From: Haloferula luteola
GTDB taxonomy: Bacteria; Verrucomicrobiota; Verrucomicrobiia; Verrucomicrobiales; Akkermansiaceae
Assembly (NCBI RefSeq): GCF_014201715.1
Contig: NZ_JACHFD010000012.1
Coordinates: 1-64,000 of the forward strand
Length of the DNA stretch: 64,000 nt
Direction of reading: 5' to 3'
This document shows positions 52,011 through 61,033 of the stretch, in pieces. Within the stretch, counting starts at the first letter, position 1; every line of letters starts with the position of its first letter. The position numbers were made by a program, and so were the translations under genes. The notes below the pieces were generated by a model. It did not search any database and was not told where the DNA came from. It worked only from the letters and a program-made list of their open reading frames with translations.

Positions 52011-53697
52011 CGGAGTAGGTCATGTCGATCACCTTGGAGACAGCGGCGAGGTCAGTTTTGCCCTCGCGGAGCAGTCGCAGCCCACTGCGTCGGAGGTTCG
52101 GGAGTTTCCCTTCCGAAAGGATCTTCATCTCCAGCTCATAGGGAGAGATCTCTCCTTTGGAGAGCATGTCGGAAATCTTGGGAGTGATGGGGATGATTTC
52201 CAGAATGGCGGTGCGGCCGCTGTAGCCTGTTTGGCGGCACTCGGAGCATCCACCCGGTTTGGCGGTGAACACAGAGGTTTCGGCCCAGCTGTCTTCGAGG
52301 CAAAACACCCGTCGATTGGTGTCGTCGATGCCCTGTTGGCTTTCCTTGCAGTAAGGACAAAGGATTTTGACCAATCGCTGGGCGCAGGCCGCTTTGAGTG
52401 TTTGGGCGATCTTCCAACGTTCGATGCCCAGTTGCTCGAAGCGCTCGATGATCTGGGAGGCCCTTGGGGTGTGAATGGTGGTGAGAACTTTGTGTCCGGT
52501 GACGGCGGCTTCAATGGCGAGTTCGGCGGACTCGATGTCCCGAACCTCACCCATGAGAATGATATCGGGATCGCTCCGCATGAAGGAGCTGATCATCGGT
52601 TTGAATTCCTTGGGGCTTTTCAGGTCGCAGTGAGTGATCCCAGGGACCTCGTCTTCGACCGGATTCTCCAAAGTCAGGATGTTGACTTCAGGCCGGTTGA
52701 GTTCGCGCAGGATCGCATTGAGGGTGGTCGATTTTCCAGATCCGGTTGGGCCGGACATGACGATGATCCCCGCCGGGATCTTCATCACTTTGTAGAGTTC
52801 GAAGAGGGTTTCTTCATCGAAGGCGAGGGTGCCTTTTCCCAGGGTGACGTTGAGGTGGCCCTTGTCGAGCAATCGCATGGTGGCGTGGTAGCCCCGGTAG
52901 GTGCGGTGCCGCTCGTATCGGATGTCGATGGGTCGATGGAAATACGAGATGGTGAAGCGCCCGGAGATTCCTGGTGCCGTATTGCGGATCTCAGTGGGGA
53001 GCTTCATGAGGTTGAGCAGGAAGGCATCGAGCCGGTCCTTCAACTTCATGGGAATTTCGATCTTCGGTTGGAGATCCCCGTCGATACGAAAGGTGTAGTA
53101 GAATACTTCTTTTTCGACTTTGAAATGGATATCGGACGCTCGTTGTTTCACGGCGTCGGCCATGATGGTGGCGACCAATTGAGCCATCGGCTCGGTATAG
53201 TCGGTGGTGACGTCGAAGTCATGCAGGTCGTCATCGGCGTCCTCCACGTCAATGGCTTCCAATTCCGAGCGGCTGGGGCCGGTGTTGGAGGCGACGGATT
53301 CGATGGCGCGACTGATCTCGGAGGCGAGGGTGACCACGCGGACGATCTCGAGGTCCGGGAAGCGGGGGGCGAGATATTCTTCCGGGAGCGGGCTCCAGGG
53401 ATTGGCGATGGCAACGATCAGCTTGTCTCCACTGATGCACAGGGGACTGAAAAATCCCCGAGTGAGGACCGTGGGGTCGCAGTAGGTGTGGAGGGAGCTA
53501 TCGCAGAACTCCGCGACTTTTGGGAAAAACGGCAAGCCATTGATTTTGGCGACGGCTGCCATGAAACAGTTCCGCGTGACACGGTTCGCTACCTGAGACT
53601 GGGGAAGTTCGGAGTACTGGGCGTCGTGGACGGACAGCGCGTGCATGATCCGGCTGCTGATCAGTTCGTTGAAGGAAATGCCGTCGAATTCGATCAC
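52003..53697 (-). CDS. pilB: Type IV pilus assembly ATPase (PilB/GspE family)
   Basis: 564 residues. An N-terminal GspE-N-like domain (1-165) is followed by the secretion-ATPase core: Walker A GPTGSGKS at 316-323, the Asp box and Walker B region ILMGEVRDIESAELA, a His box VLTTIHTPRA and a tetracysteine zinc site (CPYC ... CSEC) typical of the extension ATPase. It powers pilus assembly. It overlaps the upstream unknown gene by 4 bp and pilC by 8 bp. Confidence 0.95.
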   Translation of the reverse strand: MIEFDGISFNELISSRIMHALSVHDAQYSELPQSQVANRVTRNCFMAAVAKINGLPFFPKVAEFCDSSLHTYCDPTVLTRGFFSPLCISGDKLIVAIANPWSPLPEEYLAPRFPDLEIVRVVTLASEISRAIESVASNTGPSRSELEAIDVEDADDDLHDFDVTTDYTEPMAQLVATIMADAVKQRASDIHFKVEKEVFYYTFRIDGDLQPKIEIPMKLKDRLDAFLLNLMKLPTEIRNTAPGISGRFTISYFHRPIDIRYERHRTYRGYHATMRLLDKGHLNVTLGKGTLAFDEETLFELYKVMKIPAGIIVMSGPTGSGKSTTLNAILRELNRPEVNILTLENPVEDEVPGITHCDLKSPKEFKPMISSFMRSDPDIILMGEVRDIESAELAIEAAVTGHKVLTTIHTPRASQIIERFEQLGIERWKIAQTLKAACAQRLVKILCPYCKESQQGIDDTNRRVFCLEDSWAETSVFTAKPGGCSECRQTGYSGRTAILEIIPITPKISDMLSKGEISPYELEMKILSEGKLPNLRRSGLRLLREGKTDLAAVSKVIDMTYSDD

Positions 53698-54266
53698 AGT
53701 CCGAAGTGCTTGCGGGTGAGAAACGCCCAGCTTTCGTAGTCGAGCCGGGCTGAGGTCACGAAGGGGCGGATGGCGAAGCGTTTGTTGACGACGCCCATGA
53801 TGTAGTCGGCCATCAACAAGCTCGCCACAGGGTTGAGCGAGGCGGTCCCGATGGCATCCGTGTCTTCGGCATAGATCACCGGGGAGCGGAGAACCCGCGA
53901 CAAGTCGTAGACCTGAGTATAGGCCTCGTAGAAGGACGACGGGGCCATGAGTTTCCCGGCGAAGGGGATGAGCGGAGGCGCTCCGGGAATCAGCGAGGCG
54001 AGGCCATGCGAGAGGCGTGCCACCTCAATGCCGAGACGTTCCTCTTCAGTTCCTTGCATGCGGGCCAGGAGGACGAGCAAGTCCTCGGGATGGTCCTCCA
54101 GTGGGACTAACAGAAAGCGTTCCCTGAGTTTGCGAATTTCCTCTTCGGTGACCCATCCTGCTTGGCGGAGGGCATCGATGGTCCGGTTGAAACAAACTTC
54201 ACGCCATTGCTCGATCTCTGCCGAATGGGAGTGATCGCGGGCGGTGAACATGGAGGAAACGCTCAT
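53694..54266 (-). CDS. Unknown cytoplasmic protein of pilus cluster
   Basis: 190 residues without signal or membrane helix. An N-terminal helical part (EIEQWREVCFNRTIDAL, TEEEIRKLRERFLLV) reminiscent of a GspE/MshE N-domain helix set is followed by VARLSHGLASLIPGAPPLIP and a C-terminal segment. It overlaps pilB by ATGA and may be an accessory N-domain split from the ATPase. Function unknown. Confidence 0.7.
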   Translation of the reverse strand: MSVSSMFTARDHSHSAEIEQWREVCFNRTIDALRQAGWVTEEEIRKLRERFLLVPLEDHPEDLLVLLARMQGTEEERLGIEVARLSHGLASLIPGAPPLIPFAGKLMAPSSFYEAYTQVYDLSRVLRSPVIYAEDTDAIGTASLNPVASLLMADYIMGVVNKRFAIRPFVTSARLDYESWAFLTRKHFGL

Positions 54267-54287
54267 GGAAGGCAGCGTTGGGGAGCT

Positions 54288-56063
54288 TTAGCGGCGGACG
54301 CGGCTGAAGCGGGGTTTGTGATCCGGGTCCGATTGGCGTTGCTGCTCGGCCTGCACCTCTTCGGGTGTGGGATAGTAGGGAGCCTCCTGGGGTTGGAGCC
54401 CACGGAGAGCGCGGCGCAGGTTGGGCTCGTGAGCGGGGCCGGGATTGGCGGGATCGACCCAATCGATGTCACGCGTGACATTGAGGGTGCGGTGGATGCG
54501 GTTGGAAAGATTGCCGGTGGCGCTGCGGCTGGCTGGGTCGTAGGAAGTCGGAGTGACGATGAACACCAGGCTGGTTTGCTCTTTGACGGTTTCCTTGCTC
54601 TTGAAAAAGAAGTTGAGCACCGGCACGTCGCCGAGGAGGGGCACTTTGGTGCGGTCCTTACTCTCGGACTCCCCGTAGAATCCACCCACGACGAGTGAGA
54701 ATCCATCGGGAATGCGAGCTGTGGAATCGATCATCGATTCGGTCACACGAGGGTATACGTTGGAGGTTTGAGCACTGCGGATTTGTTCGGTGATCTGAGC
54801 TGAGCGCGGGCGCAGGTTCATCCGGATGGTGCCGTCCGGGAGGAGAGTGGGGGTCGCCACCATGGAGATGCCGATCTCGCGGTGCTTTTCGGGTGCATTG
54901 GAAATATCCGGATCGCTCTCGTCGATCTTGTAGCGTACTTCTTCACTGACGCTGGAGACGTCACCGGTTCCCTGATTGGTGGTCGTGGTGATGATCGGAA
55001 CGCGGTCGATGATCGAGATGGTTCCCTGTTCGTTGTCCTCGGTGATCAGGGTTGGGTTCGAAATCTGGGTGGCGAGGTTGCCTTCGTTGAGGGCACGCAT
55101 CACGCCCCGGAGCTGGATTGGGCTGAGAACCAAGTTCTCCGAAGTGCCGTAGAGTTCGGACACTCCCGTACTGGAGGAGATGGAATCGTCATCCCAGACC
55201 GACTGGATGCCAAAAATCGAATTGAGGCTTCGGGCCACTTCGAGGGTGGTGCCGGTTTCGCCAAGCGAACCACTCCAGTTCACCCCCACGCGTTCGGCGG
55301 CGGAGCTGTTGACCCGAAGGATTTTGGTTTCGACGATGATCTGGCCCTTGGGTTGATCGATTTTTCGGAGCAACTCCTTGGCCTTTTCAATCCGATGGGC
55401 GGAATCGATGAGGACCAAAGTGTTGGTTTTGGGCTCGTATTTGACGATGCCAGTTCCCGGGCTGAGGACGTCGCGGACCAAGCCGGTGATGGCCTCCGCA
55501 TCACTGGGGCGAAGGTAGTTGAGCTTGTAGGTGGCCTCGGTGCTTGGCAACTGGGAAAGCTGGGTCTGGGTGAGGGCGTAGACGGTGTTGCCTTTGGTGT
55601 AGAGCATCAGGCCATACATGAAGGCGAGTTCCTCCATTTGTTGGAGAGGATCGCCATCATTGAGGTGACCGGTTACGCGATACTCCGGGGTGGAGATCTT
55701 GATGTTGTGGAAATACTGGCGTCCGGCTTCCTTGGCGAGGAACTGGAAGATCTCATTGAGGGGAGCATCCTGAATCACGAAGCCTCCTTCGGATTCCTGG
55801 ATAGCATTTTCTGCGGTGCCGGGCTCGGCCAATGGGACTTCATCGAGCGGAGCAACGGGCTCGACGGCGGGGGGGGAATCCTGAGCAGGGTCGACGGGAG
55901 TGACAGATTCGGTCGGGGGCGCGATGGGCGTGCCTGGCTCGACGACGAGATCTCCCGTGGGAGGTCCCGAGGGGCCCGTGATGGGCGGTCCGCCTGGGAG
56001 AGGCGGGGTTTGGGCTTGGAGGGAGAGCGCCGAAACCAAGGTAAGGGTGAGGAGGTGTTTCAT
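54288..56063 (-). CDS. pilQ: Type IV pilus secretin, Amuc_1098-like
   Basis: 591 residues from the ATG at 56063 (MKHLLTLTLVSALSLQAQ signal peptide); the longer upstream frame is spurious. After a Pro-rich segment (20-95) come secretin N-domains (DAPLNEIFQFLAKEAGRQYF, LNYLRPSDAEAITGLVRDVL with an N1-type repeat) and the C-terminal secretin pore: GTISIIDRVPIITTTTNQG, then MVATPTLLPDGTIRMNLRPR and the VVGGFYGESESKDRTKVPLL signature with FFKSKETVKEQTSLVFIVTP. It forms the outer-membrane exit of the pilus. Confidence 0.94.
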   Translation of the reverse strand: MKHLLTLTLVSALSLQAQTPPLPGGPPITGPSGPPTGDLVVEPGTPIAPPTESVTPVDPAQDSPPAVEPVAPLDEVPLAEPGTAENAIQESEGGFVIQDAPLNEIFQFLAKEAGRQYFHNIKISTPEYRVTGHLNDGDPLQQMEELAFMYGLMLYTKGNTVYALTQTQLSQLPSTEATYKLNYLRPSDAEAITGLVRDVLSPGTGIVKYEPKTNTLVLIDSAHRIEKAKELLRKIDQPKGQIIVETKILRVNSSAAERVGVNWSGSLGETGTTLEVARSLNSIFGIQSVWDDDSISSSTGVSELYGTSENLVLSPIQLRGVMRALNEGNLATQISNPTLITEDNEQGTISIIDRVPIITTTTNQGTGDVSSVSEEVRYKIDESDPDISNAPEKHREIGISMVATPTLLPDGTIRMNLRPRSAQITEQIRSAQTSNVYPRVTESMIDSTARIPDGFSLVVGGFYGESESKDRTKVPLLGDVPVLNFFFKSKETVKEQTSLVFIVTPTSYDPASRSATGNLSNRIHRTLNVTRDIDWVDPANPGPAHEPNLRRALRGLQPQEAPYYPTPEEVQAEQQRQSDPDHKPRFSRVRR

Positions 56064-56129
56064 GGCGTGTCTGGTAAGGGAAACGTAAGGGAAACGGGTG
56101 AGAAACAGGGACAAATAAGCGGTGGGAAA

Positions 56130-56747
56130 TCAGGGGCCGGGAGTCAGGTCGATGGTGGCATCCTCGTCGTTAGGAACCAAGCCGGGGGGCTGAGTGGCGG
56201 CACCTCGAGTCATTCCGTCTGGAAGGATTTCGAACTGCTTGATGGCGGTCTCGGAAGATTCCGTGTTCTGGAAGGTGATGCGATTGGGTTCGATGGCAAG
56301 CACCTCTAGGGAGAGGATGCCGGCTTCGGTTTTGACCCTGAGGGTATCACCTGCGTGGAAGGTTCGGAAGCCCATCAGGAATTCGCGGCGCGTGGCGTTG
56401 ATGCCAGTGATGGCGAGGCGATTGACGTAGTCGGAAAGTGGAATCTTGCGAACGGCGGTGGGTCGTTTGCTGACGCGGGAAACCACAGGCTGGACGGGCC
56501 GATAGTTGGGGTCCTGATAGCGGCAGAATGGGTCGAGCTTGCGATTCCGCATGTCGAAGGAGGCTGAAACGCTTCGCAGGTAGGCGTCGACATTGAGCAC
56601 CGCATACCGCGAGGGGGTGTTGACGATTTCCCGATCGACGGTGCCCTCGCCTTCAGGGGCCGGGTTGGGAACGTTTCCGGGGATCGAAAACGATTGGCCC
56701 GCCGCGGCGGAGATGAAGAGGGCGAAGAGGAGAGTGGCCGCTTTCAT
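56130..56747 (-). CDS. Exported pilus-cluster protein, Amuc_1099 position
   Basis: 205 residues with a signal peptide (LLFALFISAAAGQS). The mature chain is beta-rich (LRVKTEAGILSLEVLAIEPN, ITFQNTESSETAIKQFEIL) after a disordered start, comparable with a PilP-like periplasmic linker to the secretin. It lies between the secretin and the Amuc_1100-position gene, overlapping the latter by ATGA. Confidence 0.8.
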   Translation of the reverse strand: MKAATLLFALFISAAAGQSFSIPGNVPNPAPEGEGTVDREIVNTPSRYAVLNVDAYLRSVSASFDMRNRKLDPFCRYQDPNYRPVQPVVSRVSKRPTAVRKIPLSDYVNRLAITGINATRREFLMGFRTFHAGDTLRVKTEAGILSLEVLAIEPNRITFQNTESSETAIKQFEILPDGMTRGAATQPPGLVPNDEDATIDLTPGP

Positions 56748-57277
56748 GGTGCCCAGGCGGTGTAAGATGCGTCGATGTTCAGGTTTCCTCCCTGATTGCT
56801 GGGACTGATCTTCAGATCCTGAAGTTGCAGTTGGGGCATGCGGGTTTCCAGCTCAAGAAAGGCCTTCTGCATGGAGCGGAAGTTGGCGCGGAATCCGAGG
56901 TTCACCTGAGAGGAAGACTGGGCGGATGCGGAGCCGAAGCCACTGCGGTTTTGCGGAGTCGATTGGCTGGTGATCTGAAATTCCTTCGAAGGCAGCTTGG
57001 AACTGATATCGCGCAGGTGGGAGGTGATGGTGCTGGCGGTTTCGCGACCGAGCAATTCGTTCCAGTATTCGGAAGCTTCGCGTTTTTGGGAGAGCTGCTT
57101 CTCGAGTTGATCCACCTGCTGTTGGTTGCGGTTGAAACCCTTGAAGTGCTTGGATTTGTTCTGAAGGGAAGTCTGCACATGCCCCCTAGCGACAAAGCCG
57201 ACCGTGAGCACGACGGCGACGATCAACGCGGGCACGATGAAACCGAACACGGTGATGGCGTTCTTGTAGGAGGTCAT
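56744..57277 (-). CDS. PilO-like bitopic membrane protein, Amuc_1100 position
   Basis: 177 residues: short cytoplasmic start, one helix (about 11-31; VFGFIVPALIVAVVLTVGF), a coiled-coil (QQQVDQLEKQLSQKREASEY) and a ferredoxin-like periplasmic domain (VNLGFRANFRSMQKAFLELE, then LQLQDLKISP). This is PilO topology. It occupies the place of Akkermansia Amuc_1100, which is larger (about 317 residues), so it lacks part of that domain set. Overlaps its neighbours by 4 bp. Confidence 0.75.
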   Translation of the reverse strand: MTSYKNAITVFGFIVPALIVAVVLTVGFVARGHVQTSLQNKSKHFKGFNRNQQQVDQLEKQLSQKREASEYWNELLGRETASTITSHLRDISSKLPSKEFQITSQSTPQNRSGFGSASAQSSSQVNLGFRANFRSMQKAFLELETRMPQLQLQDLKISPSNQGGNLNIDASYTAWAP

Positions 57278-59088
57278 GGTGCTTTCGGGGAAGGGGTGGG
57301 TGGAGGAGCGGTGACGTCGAGCGCGAGGGGGTCATCGGACTCGAAGCGTTGAGTGATGACGAGATCGAAGGAGTAAGGGTAGGTCGTCTCGTCCGAGTCG
57401 CTGATTTCTTCCGGCGGCCGGTCCTTCCAGTTCGAGTTTTCCATCGTCCGGATGTTGACCACGATGCTGCGGGTTGGGAAATCGGTGCGGAAAGCTTGGA
57501 CGCCAGTCACGCGGGAGACTTCGGTGAACGCCGCGGAGATGCCTTGGCTGGTGCTGAAGTCGGTGAGGGTTTTTTCAAGGGCTTCGTCTCTGGCGTATCC
57601 GGAGATGTTCCATTGCTTCACGAAGCCAGCTTTTTCGGCGCCAGGTTGGGCCTGAATGGAGACGCTGTGATTGAAGGTGCGCAGCATGATGCCGGATTTC
57701 TCCGGGAAGAACCGGGCGAGCAATTCCATGTTGGCCCAGGCCTTGGAGCGATCGCTGAGGAGATTATCCCAGTGGTCGATCTCCTTCATCTTCGCATTGT
57801 AGATGCGAAGTTTTGAGGCAACGACGGTGGCCTCCTCGGATCGGAAGTTCCATTCCGGTTTGTTCAAGGTGCCGGCGATTCCCATCCCGACCCAGGCCAG
57901 GACAGCCAGGGTGAAACACGCCATGCCGATTCTGGCGAACTTGGCCGCACGGAGCAGTTTCATTTCCGCCTGATCGGGGAAGATCCCCATTTCTTCGGCG
58001 GCAGGCGGGGAGAAGTCCTGAGTGGCCCAGCCCTCCGTTCGCAATGTGGAAAATGTGTGCGAGGTGGCGAGGGGCGTTTCTTCGTCAGGAGCGCCGACGA
58101 GGGCGGCGAGCATTTCAGGAAAAACCTCGGCGGACCCTGCAACGTGGAATGGAGTCTCCTCCCAGCGAATCGTGCGGACTTCCGAGTCGGGGAATGCTTG
58201 AGAGAGATCGCTGGCGATCCATTCGACCTCCTTACCGCCGAGGGGAAGAATCCGCACTTCAGGCGTCGGAATCTCCAGGGCGATGGCCGTGGTGGTGGCC
58301 GCGTGGCGCAGGTTGGAGGGGCGTCGTTGGCCGCGGTGCTGGAGCGTGCGGATGAGGATCAGATCCCCATGGTGGTTGAAACAGGCGAGAACCGTGAAAC
58401 GGGAGTAGGAGAAAACGGCGATGAACGGCTTCTCCGTGGGCTCCCTGTGCAGGGTGGGAAGAGTCAGGAGGGAGACCAGGGGGGCACTTGCCGCCAGAGT
58501 GCGGATGGGGAAATTATTGGAGTTTCCGTAGTTCCGAAGTTGGGAGAGAAAGGGATCGAACCGCCGGGAAAGTGTGACCGCGGTCGCGATGGAGTCGGCC
58601 TGGGAAGCGGGGTAGGGGACGAGGCGCCAAGAGTGCTCTTCGAAGGGAAGGGTGGAGTCGTGAAGGACGCTTTTGGGATCAGCGATGATCGCCTCGCGCA
58701 GTTCGGGGATGCTCCCAGGATTGTCGAAATCCGGATTGATTTCGGCGGTGGCGAATTCGTCGGCGACGAGAAGGACGAATCCGATGGAAGGAGCCCCGGC
58801 GGAGCGGGCCATGGCGACGGCCTGTTTGCAAAACTCCTGAATCGCATCGGGATTCGAGGTCAGGTCATCGGGCGCTGATGGTCCGTGGGTCCAAGTGTTG
58901 GTGCTGCGATGGTAAGCTGCAGACACCAAAGAATCCCCGTCGTGACGGAGATAAATTTGGAAGTCGTGGTCGAGGGAGAGTGCGTACCAACCGTCATTCG
59001 TTGCTCGGCTGGTGAGACGGAGCATCGAAGCAGCCTGGCGGTACTGCTGAAGGAGCCCCAGCTCCGAGGGATGTTGGTAGGATACCAA
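57274..59088 (-). CDS. PilM/PilN-like membrane protein, Amuc_1101 position
   Basis: 604 residues from a TTG at 59088, or 583 from the ATG at 59025; neither has a clear Shine-Dalgarno. The large cytoplasmic part (1-370) has a PilM-like layout (YALSLDHDFQIYLRHDGDSL, FIAVFSYSRFTVLACFNHHG), followed by one membrane helix (about 390-410; GMACFTLAVLAWVGMGIAG) and a periplasmic PilN-like coiled-coil and alpha/beta domain. It looks like a PilM-PilN fusion, which would explain the absence of separate genes. Overlaps the PilO-like gene by ATGA. Confidence 0.75.
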   Translation of the reverse strand: MVSYQHPSELGLLQQYRQAASMLRLTSRATNDGWYALSLDHDFQIYLRHDGDSLVSAAYHRSTNTWTHGPSAPDDLTSNPDAIQEFCKQAVAMARSAGAPSIGFVLLVADEFATAEINPDFDNPGSIPELREAIIADPKSVLHDSTLPFEEHSWRLVPYPASQADSIATAVTLSRRFDPFLSQLRNYGNSNNFPIRTLAASAPLVSLLTLPTLHREPTEKPFIAVFSYSRFTVLACFNHHGDLILIRTLQHRGQRRPSNLRHAATTTAIALEIPTPEVRILPLGGKEVEWIASDLSQAFPDSEVRTIRWEETPFHVAGSAEVFPEMLAALVGAPDEETPLATSHTFSTLRTEGWATQDFSPPAAEEMGIFPDQAEMKLLRAAKFARIGMACFTLAVLAWVGMGIAGTLNKPEWNFRSEEATVVASKLRIYNAKMKEIDHWDNLLSDRSKAWANMELLARFFPEKSGIMLRTFNHSVSIQAQPGAEKAGFVKQWNISGYARDEALEKTLTDFSTSQGISAAFTEVSRVTGVQAFRTDFPTRSIVVNIRTMENSNWKDRPPEEISDSDETTYPYSFDLVITQRFESDDPLALDVTAPPPTPSPKAP

Positions 59089-59137
59089 AGGGGTAAGAGG
59101 AAAGGTTTCGCACGGCCTGGGGGGAGGTAAGGCGAGA

Positions 59138-59162
59138 GCCCCCTGCCTCGAGGGCAGGGGGC
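59138..59162. repeat. 10-bp GC hairpin downstream of the major pilin gene
   Basis: GCCCCCTGCC (59138-59147) and GGCAGGGGGC (59153-59162) with a 5-nt loop, in the 129-bp gap between the pilin stop and the next gene. There is no T-tract, so it may stabilise pilin mRNA or attenuate downstream transcription instead of ending it. Confidence 0.55.
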
Positions 59163-59217
59163 GAAGAGATTCCGTGGCGTGTGAAAGGTCGAAACGCCGC
59201 GGCCTTGAAATCAGATT

Positions 59218-59646
59218 TTACCAGTCGTCGTGGCCGGTCGGGGTGTGGCCGAGGTCGCTGCCTTCGATGAGGGTGCCCTCTTCGTCGTATTCACCGGCGA
59301 GGGAGCAGGTCATGTAAAGGTCGCCGACGGCAGGAACGGTGGTGCCGAAGCTGTAGTCGCCGCTGCCTGGGCAGGTCGGAGCATTTTCGAGGTAGCCACC
59401 CGTGCCGATCAGCTTGTCGCTGGTCAGGCCGGCGCCTTCGGAAAGGCCATACATGTTTTGGTATCCGCGGGCAGCTTGCTGGACATTGCGGATGTTCATG
59501 ATGCAGCCGGCACGATCCGAACCCTTCTTCCACGCGCGGGCGCCGACGAAGAGAATGGAGATGAGCGAAAGGAGAACGAGGATGACAACGGTCAACTCGA
59601 GGAGGGTCATGCCCTTCGCACGCTTGGTTTGGTTTTGCAGTTTCAT
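59218..59646 (-). CDS. Major type IV pilin-like protein, Amuc_1102 position
   Basis: 142 residues from the ATG at 59646; the longer upstream frame is not used. A class III leader MKLQNQTKRAKG is followed by MTLLELTVVILVLLSLISIL with Glu at +5: a classical type IV prepilin helix. The globular part has Cys residues (RAGCIMNIRN, NAPTCPGSGDYSF, YMTCSLAGEYDEEG). It has its own long leader and lies between the retraction ATPase gene and the PilM/N-like gene, as expected for the main fibre subunit. Confidence 0.9.
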   Translation of the reverse strand: MKLQNQTKRAKGMTLLELTVVILVLLSLISILFVGARAWKKGSDRAGCIMNIRNVQQAARGYQNMYGLSEGAGLTSDKLIGTGGYLENAPTCPGSGDYSFGTTVPAVGDLYMTCSLAGEYDEEGTLIEGSDLGHTPTGHDDW

Positions 59647-59746
59647 GTCTTGGTGTGTGTTTGGTTGCTGTGTTTTTCCGAGTGGCAGCGCGACTTGGGC
59701 GGTTCGCTTCAGGGGTGCTGTCAATCGAGAATCTTTTGTTTGGGGG

Positions 59747-61033
59747 TCAGAGAATGTCCTGAGTGTCGTCGCGATTCATCCGGGCGTTGATGTAGGTGTG
59801 GGGATCGATCAGGCCCTGGTTGAGGAGTCGCTTGAGGTTGGTATCCCACTCGATATTTCCCGCTCTGCGTATTACGTCTTCAAGTGATCCCGCATTGCCG
59901 TCGTAGTTGGCGATCGAGGAGGAAACGGCGTCGTCGTTGTTCTGAAGAAACTCGTAGGTCAGCACCCGGCGTTGGATGCCATTGAGGAGGCCCTGGGAGT
60001 GGATGAATACCAACACCTCGGAGAGACGGCTGAGGACGGCGGGATGGCTCTCCCGGGGGTACATTTCAAGGATCCGGCCGATCGTTTTGACGGCCCCCGT
60101 GGTGTGCAAAGTGGAGAGGACCAGGTGGCCCGTCTGTGCGGCCTCCATGCAAGTTTCCATGGCCTCGCGATCTCGAATTTCTCCGAGGAGGATGACGTGC
60201 GGGGCTTTCCGTAGGACGTCCTTCAGTCCTTGGCGATAGGAGTGGAGGTCACGACCGACTTCCTGCTGGGTCACAATGGAGGGGGATGCAGTACGGCGAC
60301 CGTGGTAGTCGGGGTCCTCCATGTCATCCGGATACTGGTACTCGATCGGGTCCTCGACGGTGACGATGTGCTTGCGGTGATTTCTCCGCAGCCAATCGAT
60401 GAGGGCGGCAAGGGTGGTGGATTTGCCCGAGCCCGTGGGGCCAGTGACGAGACAGAGCCCCGCGCGCTTTTGGACGGCCTGGCGCAGGATATGGATGGTG
60501 TCTGGATCGATGCCCAGAGATTCGAGCTCGGGGATGAAATCGTTGAGAATCCGGCAGGTGACGCCGAGGCCCGATGAACTGAGGTGAGCTTGAATCCGCA
60601 GTCGCCCGGATCGCTCTCCCTGCTGGCCGAAAGGGATGCCATCGCAGGAAAAGTCCGCCACCCGACGGTCTGCGAAGTCGGTCATGGCGGCTTGGATCTT
60701 GTCCTCGACGCGAAGTTCGACGGAGTCGCTTTCGCCAAAGCCGTGACTTCCGCTTTCGCGATTTCGAATGAGTTCCTTGAGGATCTCATCCATATGGACG
60801 GAGGAAAGAATGCCGAGGTGCTCCAGCTTTTCGACGCCTTTGTTGGCGTGAATGTAGACGGGCCGATGGGCGCGCATCTGGATGTCTGAGACTCTCATCT
60901 CTCGGCACACTCGGAAGATGACGCCGAGCAACTCATTGCCCTTCATGCCAGGCATGAAGTAGAGTGGGCTACTGGGAGCCGGGGCGAATCCGCCAGGAGG
61001 TGCCGGAGGCAGCGGTGGAGGAGTGGGGTTCAT
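59747..61033 (-). CDS. pilT: Type IV pilus retraction ATPase (PilT family)
   Basis: 428 residues; a Pro-rich N-terminal tail of ~25 residues precedes the usual PilT core: LLGVIFRVCREMRVSDIQMR, Walker A GPTGSGKS at 198-205, the Asp box, Walker B region HVILLGEIRDREAMETCM and the His box VLSTLHTTGAVKTI. No zinc site, as expected for PilT. It depolymerises pili for twitching. Its start overlaps the stop of the upstream His-rich gene (TGATG). Confidence 0.94.
   Translation of the reverse strand: MNPTPPPLPPAPPGGFAPAPSSPLYFMPGMKGNELLGVIFRVCREMRVSDIQMRAHRPVYIHANKGVEKLEHLGILSSVHMDEILKELIRNRESGSHGFGESDSVELRVEDKIQAAMTDFADRRVADFSCDGIPFGQQGERSGRLRIQAHLSSSGLGVTCRILNDFIPELESLGIDPDTIHILRQAVQKRAGLCLVTGPTGSGKSTTLAALIDWLRRNHRKHIVTVEDPIEYQYPDDMEDPDYHGRRTASPSIVTQQEVGRDLHSYRQGLKDVLRKAPHVILLGEIRDREAMETCMEAAQTGHLVLSTLHTTGAVKTIGRILEMYPRESHPAVLSRLSEVLVFIHSQGLLNGIQRRVLTYEFLQNNDDAVSSSIANYDGNAGSLEDVIRRAGNIEWDTNLKRLLNQGLIDPHTYINARMNRDDTQDIL

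Noticed and set aside
51841-53739. Plus-strand open frame opposite pilB/pilC
   Set aside because: Gly/Val/Asp-rich translation without a domain; pilB and pilC on the other strand account for the region.
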